A stretch of DNA of 64,000 nt from Oceaniglobus roseus. GTDB lineage: Bacteria; Pseudomonadota; Alphaproteobacteria; Rhodobacterales; Rhodobacteraceae. Shown piece after piece: positions 18,476 through 28,002 of this stretch. Every line of letters begins with the position of its first letter. The stretch's first letter is position 1. The DNA lies in contig NZ_PNOS01000013.1 of the NCBI RefSeq assembly GCF_002869745.1, positions 1-64,000 on the forward strand, given 5' to 3'. The translations under genes were made by a program, and so were the position numbers. Below the pieces are notes generated by a model. It saw nothing but the letters and a program-made list of their open reading frames with translations, did not search any database and was not told the origin of the DNA.

Positions 18476-19645
18476 ATGGAACCGCTCTCCACCCTCGAGA
18501 TCCTGACACGGCTCGCGATCCAGCTGGTGCCGGTCTGGATCGCCCTTGCCGTCCTCTTCGCCCTCTCCTTCGCCTTCAAGCGCCGCCTCGGCCTCTACGG
18601 CAAGCTCTTCGACAGCCCCATCGGGATGATCGGCTTCGCGCTGGTCATGTTCTGGGTCTTCACCGGCGTCTTCGGCGCCATGGGCCTGGTCGAGACCCAC
18701 GACCCCCTCGCCCAGATTCCGGGGATGAAGAACGAACCGCCCGGCACGCCGCTGCGAAGCCCGGACGAGGGCCAGTATCCCTATTTCCTGCTCGGCGGCG
18801 ACAACCTGGCGCGCGACGTCTTCTCGCGCATGGTCGCGGGCGCCTGGGAGGTGATCAAGATCGCCCCCTTCGCGACCCTCTTCGCCTTCATGGTCGGCAT
18901 CACCCTGGGCCTTCCGGCCGCCTATTACGGCAAGCGGCTGGACGTGATCCTGTCCTTCCTCGCCAACCTGATCCTCGCCTTCCCGGTGATACTGCTGTTC
19001 TACCTGCTGGTCACGCCGGAGATCGTGGCGACGGGCATCCCCGTCTACATGGCCGCGGTGCTGTTCGTCTTCCCGATCGTCTTCCTCGTGATCCTGTTCA
19101 ACTCGCGCTACTTCACCCAGCCGGGCAAGCGCGCGCTCTATCTCGGGCTGACGCTGGTGATCGGGCTCTGGCTCTATCTCGGGATCGCCTGGAACGCCGA
19201 TCCGCTCGGCATCATCTCGTTCCCGCCGAACCTGCTGGTGGTCTTCGTGGCGGTGGTCTTCGTCAACTCGCCCACCGTGTTCCGGATCGTTCGCGGCATC
19301 GCCATGGACATCAAGACCCGCGACTACGTCGCCGCCGCCCAGACCCGCGGCGAGGGGCCCTGGTACATAATGCTGTGGGAGATCCTGCCGAACGCCCGCG
19401 GGCCGCTGATCGTCGATTTCTGCCTCAGGATCGGCTACACCACGATCCTGCTCGGCACGCTCGGCTTCTTCGGCCTGGGGCTGTCGCCGGAAAGCCCGGA
19501 CTGGGGGAGCACGATCAACGAGGGGCGCAAGCTGCTCGCGATCTACCTGCATCCGGCGGTGGCGCCGGCGCTGGCGCTCCTCAGCCTCGTGCTGGGGCTG
19601 AACCTGCTGGCGGACGGGCTGCGGGAGGAGTCGTTGCGCGACTGA
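18476..19645 (+). CDS. ABC transporter permease, DppC-type
   Basis: The 389-residue protein is the second permease of the importer. An N-terminal helix near residues 15-40 (LVPVWIALAVLFALSFAF) is followed by the DppC-like segment SPIGMIGFALVMFWVF. A short LLGGDNLARDVFSRMVAGA block, the hallmark of this subfamily, comes next. The coupling loop is TRDYVAAAQTRGEGPWYIML with LPNARGPLIVD after it, and GFFGLGLSPESPDWG lies near the end. It is longer than typical DppC because of an extra central hydrophobic part (about residues 175-255). Confidence 0.93.
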   Translation: MEPLSTLEILTRLAIQLVPVWIALAVLFALSFAFKRRLGLYGKLFDSPIGMIGFALVMFWVFTGVFGAMGLVETHDPLAQIPGMKNEPPGTPLRSPDEGQYPYFLLGGDNLARDVFSRMVAGAWEVIKIAPFATLFAFMVGITLGLPAAYYGKRLDVILSFLANLILAFPVILLFYLLVTPEIVATGIPVYMAAVLFVFPIVFLVILFNSRYFTQPGKRALYLGLTLVIGLWLYLGIAWNADPLGIISFPPNLLVVFVAVVFVNSPTVFRIVRGIAMDIKTRDYVAAAQTRGEGPWYIMLWEILPNARGPLIVDFCLRIGYTTILLGTLGFFGLGLSPESPDWGSTINEGRKLLAIYLHPAVAPALALLSLVLGLNLLADGLREESLRD

Positions 19646-19660
19646 GCATGCGTTCCGACA

Positions 19661-19707
19661 CCGGGGGCCAGCCCCCGGACCCCCGGGATATTTGGGAAGC
19701 AAAGATG
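19661..19707. repeat. GC hairpin plus conserved GATATTTGGGAAGCAAAGATG box
   Basis: CCGGGGGC and GCCCCCGG form an 8-bp stem at 19661-19678, followed by ACCCCCGGGATATTTGGGAA and GCAAAGATG to 19707. Nearly the same box occurs at 57351-57374 and, more diverged, at 34762 and 53783. Its position between two operon genes, and the lack of a T-run right after the stem, make its role uncertain. Confidence 0.6.
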
Positions 19708-19807
19708 GGGGCGGTGTTGGAAAGGACCGGCGGGGCGCGCGCGGAGGTCCGGCGCGGATCGCACGGAAGGACGAGGGGCGGTTTCGCCGATCGAAAGGAA
19801 ATGGTTG

Positions 19808-21895
19808 ATGGCTGAGGACACCTACGACGGTCCGATCCTGGAGATCGAGAACCTCTCGATCTCCTTCTTCACGCGGCTTCGGGAAATCCCCGCGGTGATG
19901 GATTTCTCCACCCGCGTCTTTCCCGGCGAATCCATGGGGCTGGTCGGCGAATCCGGCTGCGGCAAGTCGACCGTGGCCCTTGGCGTGATGCAGGACCTCG
20001 GCGTCAACGGCCGCATCGTCGGCGGTTCGATCCGCTTCAAGGGGCGCGACCTGAACACCATGAGCGACGCCGAGCTCAGGGCGATCCGCGGCCGCGAGAT
20101 CGCGATGATCTACCAGGAGCCCATGGCCTCGCTGAACCCGGCCATGCGGATCGGCAAGCAGCTGATGGAGGTGCCGATCATCCACGAGAGGATCTCCGAG
20201 AAGGAGGCCTACCAGCGGGCGCTGGAGGTGGTCGCCGACGTCAAGCTGCCCGACCCCGAGCGGATGCTGCGCTCCTATCCGCACCAGCTGTCGGGCGGAC
20301 AGCAGCAGCGGATCGTCATCGCCATGGCGCTGATGAGCAAGCCTTCCCTGCTGATCCTCGACGAGCCGACCACGGCGCTCGACGTGACGGTGGAGGCGGC
20401 GGTGGTGGAGCTGGTGAAGGACCTCGGCAAGAAATACGGCACCTCGATGCTGTTCATCTCCCACAACCTCGGGCTGGTACTGGAGACCTGCGACCGGCTC
20501 TGCGTGATGTACTCCGGCGAGGCGGTCGAGACCGGCTCGATCGCCGACGTCTTCGACAGGATGCGCCACCCCTACACCCAGGCCCTGTTCCGCTCGATCC
20601 CGCTGCCCGGCGCCGACAAGAACTCGAAGCCCCTCGTCGCGATCCCGGGCAACTTCCCCCTGCCCCACGAACGCCCGCCGGGCTGCAATTTCGGCCCCCG
20701 CTGCGACTATTTCGAGAAGGGGCGCTGCGACGCGCAGGACATCCCGATGTTCACCGTCGAGGGCGACGAGCGCCACCGCACCCGCTGCCTGAGGTTCGAG
20801 GAGATCGACTGGGCGAAGCTGGAGCTCGGGTCGGTCGACGTCCAGAAGTCCGAGCCGGGCGACGTGGTGCTGAAGATGGACAACCTCAAGAAATACTACG
20901 AGGTCTCCGCCAACGCCCTGTTCGGCGGCGGCGACAGGACCAAGGTCGTCAAGGCCAACGAGACCCTGAGCTTCGAGGCGCGGGAGAGCGAGACGCTGGC
21001 CATCGTGGGCGAGTCGGGCTGCGGCAAGTCGACCTTCGCCAAGGTGCTGATGGGGCTGGAAACGGCGACCGAGGGGCAGATCCTGCTCGACAACCGCGCG
21101 ATCGGCGGCACGCCGATCGAGGACCGCGACACCAAGACCGTCGCCGACATCCAGATGGTGTTCCAGAACCCCTTCGACACGCTGAACCCCTCGATGACCG
21201 TGGGCCGGCAGATCATCCGGGCGCTGGAGATCTTCCGCATCGGCAGGACGGAGGAGGAGCGGCGCGAGAAGATGCTGGAACTGCTCGACCTCGTGAAGCT
21301 GCCCCGCGCCTTCGCCGACCGGATGCCGCGCCAGCTTTCGGGGGGACAGAAGCAGCGGGTCGGCATCGCCCGCGCTTTCGCGGGGGGCGCGCGCATCGTC
21401 GTGGCGGACGAGCCGGTGTCGGCGCTGGACGTATCGGTGCAGGCGGCGGTGACGGACCTCTTGATGGAGATCCAGCGGCGCGAGAAGACGACGCTGCTGT
21501 TCATCTCCCACGACCTCTCCATCGTGCGCTATCTCAGCGACCGGGTGCTGGTGATGTACCTCGGCCACGTGGTCGAGATCGGCACCACCGACCAGGTCTT
21601 CGCGCCCCCCTACCACCCCTACACCGAGGCGCTGCTCTCGGCCGTCCCCATCGCCGACACCCGGGTGGAGAAGAAGCACATCGTGCTGGAGGGCGACATC
21701 CCCTCGGCGATGAACCCGCCGCCGGGCTGCCCGTTCCAGACCCGTTGCCGCTGGAAGGCGCAGGTGCCCGGCAACAAGTGCGAGACCGAGGTGCCGCCCA
21801 TGGTGAAGATCGCCTCGGGCCACGAGATCAAGTGCCACCTGAGCCGCGAGAAGCTGGACGGGATGGAGCCGGTCATCACCATGGCGGCGGAGTGA
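19808..21895 (+). CDS. fused double-cassette ABC transporter ATPase (DppD-DppF type)
   Basis: The 695-residue protein carries two complete ABC ATPase domains that power the importer upstream. The first has Walker A GESGCGKST (residues 47-55), signature LSGGQQQR and Walker B LLILDEPTTALDV. It is followed by the oligopeptide-type C-terminal segment with clustered cysteines (CNFGPRCDYFEKGRC). The second repeats GESGCGKST, LSGGQKQR, VVADEPVSALDV and ends with CPFQTRCRW. Most Dpp/Opp systems use two separate subunits; this is a genuine fusion. I use ATG at 19808 rather than the adjacent TTG. Confidence 0.95.
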   Translation: MAEDTYDGPILEIENLSISFFTRLREIPAVMDFSTRVFPGESMGLVGESGCGKSTVALGVMQDLGVNGRIVGGSIRFKGRDLNTMSDAELRAIRGREIAMIYQEPMASLNPAMRIGKQLMEVPIIHERISEKEAYQRALEVVADVKLPDPERMLRSYPHQLSGGQQQRIVIAMALMSKPSLLILDEPTTALDVTVEAAVVELVKDLGKKYGTSMLFISHNLGLVLETCDRLCVMYSGEAVETGSIADVFDRMRHPYTQALFRSIPLPGADKNSKPLVAIPGNFPLPHERPPGCNFGPRCDYFEKGRCDAQDIPMFTVEGDERHRTRCLRFEEIDWAKLELGSVDVQKSEPGDVVLKMDNLKKYYEVSANALFGGGDRTKVVKANETLSFEARESETLAIVGESGCGKSTFAKVLMGLETATEGQILLDNRAIGGTPIEDRDTKTVADIQMVFQNPFDTLNPSMTVGRQIIRALEIFRIGRTEEERREKMLELLDLVKLPRAFADRMPRQLSGGQKQRVGIARAFAGGARIVVADEPVSALDVSVQAAVTDLLMEIQRREKTTLLFISHDLSIVRYLSDRVLVMYLGHVVEIGTTDQVFAPPYHPYTEALLSAVPIADTRVEKKHIVLEGDIPSAMNPPPGCPFQTRCRWKAQVPGNKCETEVPPMVKIASGHEIKCHLSREKLDGMEPVITMAAE

Positions 21896-22213
21896 CGGCA
21901 CGCCACCGGTGCGCCGTCATCCTCGGGCCTGACCCGAGGATCTCCCGGTCCCTGTGCCTTCCGTCATCCTTGGGCCTGACCCGAGGATCTCCCGGTCCCT
22001 GTCCCTTCCGTCATCCTCGGGCCTGACCCGAGGATCTTCCGGCCTCTCCAGTTCCCGCCGCCGCGCCTTTCCGACAGATCCTCGGGTCGAGCCCGAGGAT
22101 GACGGGTGGCGGGCGGAGCGCCCGCCATCCGTCACTTTCGCCGCCCGGGGAGTGGCGCGTGCCTTCCGCCTTCGCTATAGCCTGAGGGAAACGCTGCAAG
22201 AAGGACGCATGCC
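21896..22213. repeat. 47-bp-period array of palindromic repeats downstream of the ABC operon
   Basis: Three direct copies start at 21914, 21961 and 22008, exactly 47 bases apart. Each has the palindrome CCTCGGGCCTGACCCGAGG (second copy with one change) and a near-identical tail TCTCCCGGTCCCTGT. An inverted copy lies at about 22076-22104. A separate GC hairpin (GGCGGGCG, GAG, CGCCCGCC) is at 22108-22126, in the ilvD leader. No gene is visible. The array may help end transcription of the ABC operon, but no T-run is present. Confidence 0.88.
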
Positions 22214-24043
22214 ATGCCCGCCTACCGCTCCCGCACCACCACCCACGGCCGGAACATGGCCGGCGCACGGGGCCTCTGGCGGGCGACGGGGATGAAGGAC
22301 GGCGACTTCGGCAAACCGATCATCGCCATCGTCAACTCCTTCACCCAGTTCGTCCCCGGCCACGTCCACCTGAAGGACCTCGGACAGCTCGTTGCCCGCG
22401 AGGTCGAGGCGGCCGGCGGCGTCGCCAAGGAGTTCAACACCATCGCCGTGGACGACGGCATCGCCATGGGCCACGACGGGATGCTCTATTCGCTCCCCAG
22501 CCGCGAGATCATCGCGGACTCGGTCGAGTACATGGTGAACGCCCACTGCGCCGACGCCATGGTCTGCATCAGCAACTGCGACAAGATCACGCCGGGGATG
22601 CTGAACGCGGCGATGCGGCTGAACATCCCCGTGGTCTTCGTCTCGGGCGGGCCCATGGAGGCCGGCAAGGTGGTGCTGAACGGCAAGGAGCAGGCGCTGG
22701 ACCTCGTCGATGCCATGGTCGCCGCCGCCGACGACCGGGTCAGCGAGGCGGACGTCCAGACCATCGAGCGCTCGGCCTGCCCCACCTGCGGCTCCTGCTC
22801 GGGCATGTTCACCGCCAACTCGATGAACTGCCTGACCGAGGCGCTGGGCCTGTCGCTGCCCGGCAACGGTTCGACCCTCGCCACCCACGCCGACCGGAAG
22901 CGGCTGTTCGTCGAGGCCGGGCACCTGATCGTGGACCTCGCCAAGCGGTACTACGAGGGCGACGACGCCTCCGTCCTGCCCCGCGCCATCGCCTCCTTCG
23001 CGGCGTTCGAGAACGCGATGACGCTGGACATCTCCATGGGCGGCTCGACCAACACCGTGCTGCACCTTCTCGCCGCCGCCCACGAGGGCGAGGTGGACTT
23101 CACCATGGCCGACATCGACCGGCTGTCGAGGAAGGTGCCCGTGCTCTGCAAGGTCGCGCCCGCCAAGTCCGACGTCCACATGGAGGATGTGCACCGCGCG
23201 GGCGGCATCATGGCGATCCTCGGAGAGCTCGACCGCGCGGGGCTGCTCGACACCTCGGTCGGCTCGGTGCACTCGGCCAGCCTCGCCGCCGCACTGGAGC
23301 GGTGGGACGTCAGGCAGACCACCGCCAACTCGGTGCACGAGTTCTATGCCGCCGCGCCCGGGGGCGTGCCGACGCAGACCGCCTTCTCGCAGTCGCGCCG
23401 GTACGACTCGGTCGACCTCGACCGGGAAAACGGCGTGATCCGCGATGCCGAACACGCCTTCTCCAAGGACGGCGGGCTGGCGGTGCTCTACGGCAACCTC
23501 GCCGAGGACGGCTGCATCGTGAAGACGGCGGGCGTCGACGAGTCGATCCTGACCTTCACCGGCCCGGCGCGTATCTTCGAAAGCCAGGACGACGCCGTCA
23601 GCGCGATCCTGACCAACAAGATCCACGAGGGCGACATCGTCCTGATCCGCTACGAAGGGCCGCGGGGCGGGCCGGGAATGCAGGAGATGCTGTACCCGAC
23701 CTCTTACCTCAAATCGAAGGGCCTCGGGAAAGCCTGCGCGCTGGTCACCGACGGCCGCTTCTCCGGCGGCTCTTCGGGCCTCTCCATCGGCCACGTCTCG
23801 CCCGAGGCGGCCGAGGGCGGCACCATCGGCCTAGTCGAGGAGGGAGACAGCATCGTCATCGACATCCCGAACCGCACGATCCATCTCGACGTCGACGACG
23901 CCACCCTCGCCGCCCGCCGTGCCGCGCAGGACGAGAAGGGCTGGCAGCCCGATGCGCCGCGCAAGCGCAAGGTGACGACCGCGCTCAGGGCCTATGCCGC
24001 GCTCACCACCAGCGCCGCCAAGGGTGCCGTCCGCGTGGTCTGA
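22214..24043 (+). CDS. ilvD: dihydroxy-acid dehydratase
   Basis: IlvD removes water from dihydroxy acids to give the 2-keto acid precursors of valine, leucine and isoleucine, using an iron-sulfur cluster. The 609-residue protein has [20 protein letters not shown] at its start. Cluster ligands appear in [13 protein letters not shown] and [53 protein letters not shown] and the C-terminal family blocks complete it. Length is normal. It ends 14 bases before the TPR gene, which probably shares its transcript. Confidence 0.97.
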   Translation: MPAYRSRTTTHGRNMAGARGLWRATGMKDGDFGKPIIAIVNSFTQFVPGHVHLKDLGQLVAREVEAAGGVAKEFNTIAVDDGIAMGHDGMLYSLPSREIIADSVEYMVNAHCADAMVCISNCDKITPGMLNAAMRLNIPVVFVSGGPMEAGKVVLNGKEQALDLVDAMVAAADDRVSEADVQTIERSACPTCGSCSGMFTANSMNCLTEALGLSLPGNGSTLATHADRKRLFVEAGHLIVDLAKRYYEGDDASVLPRAIASFAAFENAMTLDISMGGSTNTVLHLLAAAHEGEVDFTMADIDRLSRKVPVLCKVAPAKSDVHMEDVHRAGGIMAILGELDRAGLLDTSVGSVHSASLAAALERWDVRQTTANSVHEFYAAAPGGVPTQTAFSQSRRYDSVDLDRENGVIRDAEHAFSKDGGLAVLYGNLAEDGCIVKTAGVDESILTFTGPARIFESQDDAVSAILTNKIHEGDIVLIRYEGPRGGPGMQEMLYPTSYLKSKGLGKACALVTDGRFSGGSSGLSIGHVSPEAAEGGTIGLVEEGDSIVIDIPNRTIHLDVDDATLAARRAAQDEKGWQPDAPRKRKVTTALRAYAALTTSAAKGAVRVV

Positions 24044-24057
24044 GACAGGGAGGCGCC

Positions 24058-25692
24058 ATGGCCTATTTTGACCTCGGCGCCTACCGCCGCCCCGTCACCG
24101 CCTCCGGCCGGAAGGCGGCGAAGTGGTTCAACCGCGGCCTCGTCTGGTGCTACGGATTCAACCACGAAGAGGCGGTGCTCTGCTTCAACAAGGCGCTTGC
24201 CGCCGATCCCGGCTGCGCCATGGCCCACTGGGGGATCGCCTGGGCGGTCGGGCCGAACTACAACAAGGGTTGGGAGGACCTGTCGGCCGAGGCCCGCGCC
24301 GACATGGTGGAGACCGCGCAGCGTCACCTCGGGCTGGCCCTGTCGCTCGCGGGCAGCTGCACGCCGGTCGAGCTGGCGCTGATCGGCGCGCTCGCCGCCC
24401 GCTATCCCCGCAGCCCGCAGCTCGAGGACTATGCCCCCTTCCACACCGCCTTCGCCCGGGCCATGCGCCCGGTGCAGCGCGCCTTCCCGAACGACCTCGA
24501 CGTGATCGCGATCACCGCCGAGGCGATGATGAACCGCACGCCCTGGCAGCTCTGGGACACCGCCACCGGCACGCCCGCCGAAGGCTCCGACACGCTGGAG
24601 GCGAAGGCGCTGCTGGAGCACGCCTTCGCCAGGGTCGACGGCGCCTGGGACCACCCGGGCCTTTTGCATATGTACATCCATCTGATGGAGATGTCGCCGA
24701 CGCCCGAACTGGCGCTCCGGCACGGCGACCGGCTGGCCGTGCTGGTGCCGGATGCGGGCCACCTGATCCACATGGGCACGCATATCGACGTGCTGACCGG
24801 GGACTACCAGAACGTCGTCGCGCGCAACCAGCGCGCCAGCATCGCCGACGAGAGGTTCCGCGCCTATGCGGGCCCCGACAACTTCTACACCCTCTACCGC
24901 GCCCACAACTACAGCTTCACGCTGTACGGCGCGATGTTCCTCGGCCAGAAGCGCACCGCCCTCGCCGCCGCCGAAGCGCTGATCGGCGCGCTGCCCGAGT
25001 CGATCCTGCGCCCCTATGCCGACTGGTTCGAGGCGTTCATCCCGAAGAAGCAGCACGCCATGATCCGCTTCGGCATGTGGGCCGAGATCCTGGACCAGCC
25101 CCTGCCGAGGGACGCCGAGCTCTACCGCATGACGACGGCGATGACGCACTATGCCCGCGCCATCGCCTTCGCCAACACCGGCAGGCCGAAGGAGGCGCAA
25201 AAGGCCGCGCAGGTGTTCGAGGCGGCGCGGCTGCTGGTGCCCGAGACGCGGCTGCTGTTCAACAACACCTGCGCCGACCTGCTGGCCATCGCCGAGCGGA
25301 TGATGCTGGGCGAGATGGCCTATCACGAGGGCCAGCACGCCCGCGCCTTCGACCACCTGCGCGCCGCCGTGGCGCTGGACGACGGGCTGCACTACGACGA
25401 GCCCTGGGGCTGGCTCCAGCCCGCCCGCCACGCCCTCGGCGCGCTGCTGCTGGAACAGGGGCACCTGGACGAGGCCGAAGCGGTCTATCGCGCCGACCTC
25501 GGGCTTGACGGCGCCCTGCCCCGCCCCTGCCAGCACCCCGGCAATGTCTGGAGCCTCCATGGCCTGAACGAGTGCCTGGAGCGGCGTGGCGAGACGGTCG
25601 AGCGCCCCCATGTGCGGGCACAGCTGGCAAAGGCGCTGGCCCGCGCCGACGTCCGGATCGGCGCCTCCTGCTTCTGCCGCGCCCGGCGATGA
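24058..25692 (+). CDS. TPR-repeat protein with conserved histidine motifs
   Basis: The 544-residue protein starts MAYFDLGAYRRPVTASGRKA with AGGGAGG upstream. TPR-like helices are visible as WFNRGLVWCYGFNHEEAVLC and FNKALAADPGCAMAHWGIAW, and again near the C-terminus. Between them are HPGLLHMYIHLMEM, AGHLIHMGTHIDVLTGDY and YRAHNYSF, His-rich motifs I have seen in a widespread family of uncharacterised TPR proteins; they could bind metal, which is inference. There is no signal peptide. It follows ilvD by 14 bases, but a link to branched-chain amino acids is not shown. Confidence 0.85.
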   Translation: MAYFDLGAYRRPVTASGRKAAKWFNRGLVWCYGFNHEEAVLCFNKALAADPGCAMAHWGIAWAVGPNYNKGWEDLSAEARADMVETAQRHLGLALSLAGSCTPVELALIGALAARYPRSPQLEDYAPFHTAFARAMRPVQRAFPNDLDVIAITAEAMMNRTPWQLWDTATGTPAEGSDTLEAKALLEHAFARVDGAWDHPGLLHMYIHLMEMSPTPELALRHGDRLAVLVPDAGHLIHMGTHIDVLTGDYQNVVARNQRASIADERFRAYAGPDNFYTLYRAHNYSFTLYGAMFLGQKRTALAAAEALIGALPESILRPYADWFEAFIPKKQHAMIRFGMWAEILDQPLPRDAELYRMTTAMTHYARAIAFANTGRPKEAQKAAQVFEAARLLVPETRLLFNNTCADLLAIAERMMLGEMAYHEGQHARAFDHLRAAVALDDGLHYDEPWGWLQPARHALGALLLEQGHLDEAEAVYRADLGLDGALPRPCQHPGNVWSLHGLNECLERRGETVERPHVRAQLAKALARADVRIGASCFCRARR

Positions 25693-25701
25693 GGGAACCG
25701 C

Positions 25702-25726
25702 GCCGCTCCGCGCGTGTTGGAGCGGC
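25702..25726 (+). promoter_or_regulatory. hairpin covering the DUF1206 gene's ribosome binding site
   Basis: GCCGCTCC (25702-25709) pairs perfectly with GGAGCGGC (25719-25726) around a 9-base loop, and the ATG follows immediately at 25727. The only plausible Shine-Dalgarno, GGAG at 25719, is inside the stem. The stem is small enough to melt or be opened by ribosomes finishing the TPR gene at 25692. Confidence 0.45.
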
Positions 25727-26593
25727 ATGGCCGACTCATCCTCCTCCGACTTCTCCTGGGCCCTGCCCGTCATGCGCATCGGCTACCTCGGCCGCGCGCT
25801 CGTCTATCTCGCGATCGCGGGCGTGTCGCTCTGGGCGATATGGCTGGGCGGCGAGGCCGAAGGCACCTCCGAATCCCTGTCCGAGGTCGAATCCCTGTTC
25901 GGCGGCACGTTCCTCCTGCTGGCGATCTGCATCGGCGTCGTCTGCTACGGCATCTGGCGGGCGGTGGACTCGCTCTGGGATCTCGAGGACTACGGCACCG
26001 GCGCCAAGGGCATCGCGGCGCGCTCGGGCATGATCGCGAGTTCGCTGATCCATTTCGGCATCGGCGTCCTCGCCCTGCAACTGCTGTTCAACATGGGCGG
26101 CGGTTCGTCCGACCAGTCCTCGGTCGCCAAGGGCGTTTCCGCGGCCATGGGCCTGCCCTTCGGCCCCTGGCTGGTGGGTGCCGCGGGGGCGATCACGATC
26201 GGCGCCGGGATCTACTACATGTACCAGGGGATCAGCGGCCGCTACCGCAAGCACCTGCGCGCCAACCCCGTGACCCTGAAGGCCAGCCCGGTGTTGAGCG
26301 CGGGCCTGGTCGCCAAGGGCGTGATTGTCGCGGGGGTCGGTGGCCTGCTGATCCTCGCCGCCCTGCACCACAATCCGGACGAGGCCGGGGGCACCGACAA
26401 GGTGTTCCAGTGGGCCTATACCACGCCCTTCGGCGAGACCGTCGTCGTGCTGATCTGCATCGGCCTGCTGGCCTTCGCCCTCGTCTGTCTCGTCAACGCG
26501 ATCTGGCGCATCGTGCCGAAGGTCGCCGGGCCGGACGTGGAAAGCGTCGCGCAGCGCCTCAGCGACGAGGTCAGCAACGCGGTGAACGGGTGA
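25727..26593 (+). CDS. DUF1206-family membrane protein
   Basis: The 288-residue protein has six hydrophobic helices arranged as three two-helix repeats, typical of DUF1206. Repeat starts are recognisable as MRIGYLGRALVYLAIAGVSL, ARSGMIASSLIHFGIGVLAL and LSAGLVAKGVIVAGVGGLLI. These share a pattern of a small residue, a basic or glycine turn and a long helix. Its biochemical role is unknown in general. It lies 34 bases after the TPR gene and ends 32 bases before the convergent lytic transglycosylase. Confidence 0.85.
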   Translation: MADSSSSDFSWALPVMRIGYLGRALVYLAIAGVSLWAIWLGGEAEGTSESLSEVESLFGGTFLLLAICIGVVCYGIWRAVDSLWDLEDYGTGAKGIAARSGMIASSLIHFGIGVLALQLLFNMGGGSSDQSSVAKGVSAAMGLPFGPWLVGAAGAITIGAGIYYMYQGISGRYRKHLRANPVTLKASPVLSAGLVAKGVIVAGVGGLLILAALHHNPDEAGGTDKVFQWAYTTPFGETVVVLICIGLLAFALVCLVNAIWRIVPKVAGPDVESVAQRLSDEVSNAVNG

Positions 26594-26625
26594 TGCGGGA
26601 GGCAAGGCGCGCCGAGCGCCGAAAC

Positions 26626-27225
26626 CTAGCTGCCCCAGATGACCTGCACGTAGTTCATCGTCTCGCGGTAGGGCGGCACGCCGCCGTGCTTCTGAACCGC
26701 CGCCGGCCCCGCGTTGTAGGCCGCAAGCGCCAGGCGCCAGGTCTTGAACGCCTCGAACTGGCGGCGAAGATAGCGCGCGCCACCCTCGAGGTTCTGCCGC
26801 GGATCGCCGGGGTCCACCCCCAGCCGCCGCGCCGTCTCGGGCATCAGCTGCGCAAGGCCGAGCGCGCCCTTGGGCGAGACGGCGTTCGGGTTCCACCCCG
26901 ATTCCTGCTGGACGAGCCGCAGGAACAGGTCTTCGGGCACGGCATGCTTGCGGGCGGCTGCGCGGGCCATGGCCAAGTAGGGGCCGTTGTACTTGCCGAC
27001 GAAGCGCGGCGCGGCCCCGGCCGCATCGCGCGCCGGGATCTTCACCTTGTCCGGCCGCAACCGGTCGGAATGGGAATATTGCGCCGCCGCCCGCCCGTCC
27101 AGAACCCGCGTCTGGCTCTGGAACAGCTTCAGGCGGCTCTTCGAAGAGACCTTGACCGAGTCGGCCTGGGCCGCGCCGGATAGCACAAGGCAGGCCGCCA
27201 GCGCGAGTGCACCCCTGAAAATCAT
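26626..27225 (-). CDS. lytic transglycosylase (SLT domain), secreted
   Basis: The 199-residue protein cleaves peptidoglycan glycan strands in the periplasm. It starts [20 protein letters not shown] (signal peptide). The SLT domain occupies the second half: [20 protein letters not shown] contains the catalytic Glu, followed by [28 protein letters not shown] and [14 protein letters not shown] chose ATG at 27225 over the GTG at 27258, because the GTG would sit inside the likely -10 element and would precede the signal peptide with 11 extra residues. Confidence 0.93.
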   Translation of the reverse strand: MIFRGALALAACLVLSGAAQADSVKVSSKSRLKLFQSQTRVLDGRAAAQYSHSDRLRPDKVKIPARDAAGAAPRFVGKYNGPYLAMARAAARKHAVPEDLFLRLVQQESGWNPNAVSPKGALGLAQLMPETARRLGVDPGDPRQNLEGGARYLRRQFEAFKTWRLALAAYNAGPAAVQKHGGVPPYRETMNYVQVIWGS

Positions 27226-27256
27226 TCGCACACTGTCCGTCGTTTTGGTTGGTGGC

Positions 27257-27284
27257 ACTATACCGATTTCGGCGGCCGTTTCCA
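27257..27284 (-). promoter_or_regulatory. candidate promoter of the lytic transglycosylase
   Basis: On the minus strand TATAGT (27257-27262) is a strong -10 element, with TGGAAA (27279-27284) 16 bases further upstream. Transcription would start near 27250, which supports the ATG at 27225 as the true start codon. Confidence 0.4.
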
Positions 27285-27369
27285 GCCTCGCGGATCTTTA
27301 GCCGCTGTTAACCATGGCACCCCTCATGTAACACCATCGGGACGTTGAGAATCGAGAGGAGACGGCGCA

Positions 27370-27903
27370 ATGGCGGGTTCAGTGAACAAGGTGATCCTGA
27401 TCGGCAACCTGGGCCGGGATCCCGAGATCCGCACGTTCCAGAACGGCGGCAAGGTGTGCAACCTCAGGATCGCCACCTCGGAGACCTGGAAGGACCGCAA
27501 CACCGGCGAGCGGCGCGAGCGGACCGAGTGGCACTCGGTCGCGATCTTCTCCGAACCGCTGGCCCGCGTGGCCGAGCAGTACCTGAAGAAGGGCTCGAAG
27601 GTCTACATCGAGGGCCAGCTCGAGACGCGGAAGTGGCAGGACCAGTCCGGCCAGGACCGCTATTCGACCGAGGTCGTGCTGCGCCCCTACCGCAGCGAAC
27701 TGACCATGCTCGACGGCCGCGAAGGCGGCGGCGGTGGTGGTGGTGGCAACTACGGCGGCGGCTACGGCGGCGGTGACTATCCCGACGACCGCGACGGCGG
27801 CTACGGCGGCGGAAGCAGCGGCGGCGGCGGCGGTTCATCGCGCGGTGGCGGCGGCGGCGGCTACGGCGGCAACAACGACATGGACGACGAGATCCCGTTC
27901 TGA
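27370..27903 (+). CDS. ssb: single-stranded DNA-binding protein
   Basis: SSB protects single-stranded DNA and recruits repair and replication partners. The 177-residue protein has the OB fold in residues 1-112 ([20 protein letters not shown], then [12 protein letters not shown] and [20 protein letters not shown]). A linker of about 50 residues is almost all glycine with tyrosine, serine and aspartate, and the acidic tip MDDEIPF ends the protein. The linker is compositionally simple, and its DNA is a run of GGC-rich codons. AGGAG lies upstream of the ATG. It is divergent from the lytic transglycosylase. Confidence 0.97.
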   Translation: MAGSVNKVILIGNLGRDPEIRTFQNGGKVCNLRIATSETWKDRNTGERRERTEWHSVAIFSEPLARVAEQYLKKGSKVYIEGQLETRKWQDQSGQDRYSTEVVLRPYRSELTMLDGREGGGGGGGGNYGGGYGGGDYPDDRDGGYGGGSSGGGGGSSRGGGGGGYGGNNDMDDEIPF

Positions 27904-28002
27904 TCGGCAGCCCTCCGCCGCAGACGCCCCCTTGGGGGCGACATCGGGTCACGGACGGCGACGACGCCTGAAATCGTCGCCGACGCGCCCTAGATAAGGG
28001 TC

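Noticed and set aside
18140-21901. A 1253-codon open frame on the minus strand across the ABC permease 2 and ATPase genes
   Set aside because: It is antisense to genes with complete Walker and signature motifs, has low-complexity His/Arg/Asp-rich translation and no recognisable domain; long antisense frames are usual at this GC content.
21914-22055. Possible CRISPR array because of regular repeat spacing
   Set aside because: There are only three units, the intervening sequence is itself repeated rather than unique, and no cas genes are nearby. It is a tandem repeat.
22108-22126. GC hairpin as a branched-chain amino acid attenuator of ilvD
   Set aside because: No leader peptide rich in Ile, Leu or Val and no alternative terminator with a U-run could be found before 22214.
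27226-27258. GTG start at 27258 for the lytic transglycosylase
   Set aside because: It would precede the signal peptide by 11 residues and overlaps the TATAGT promoter element.
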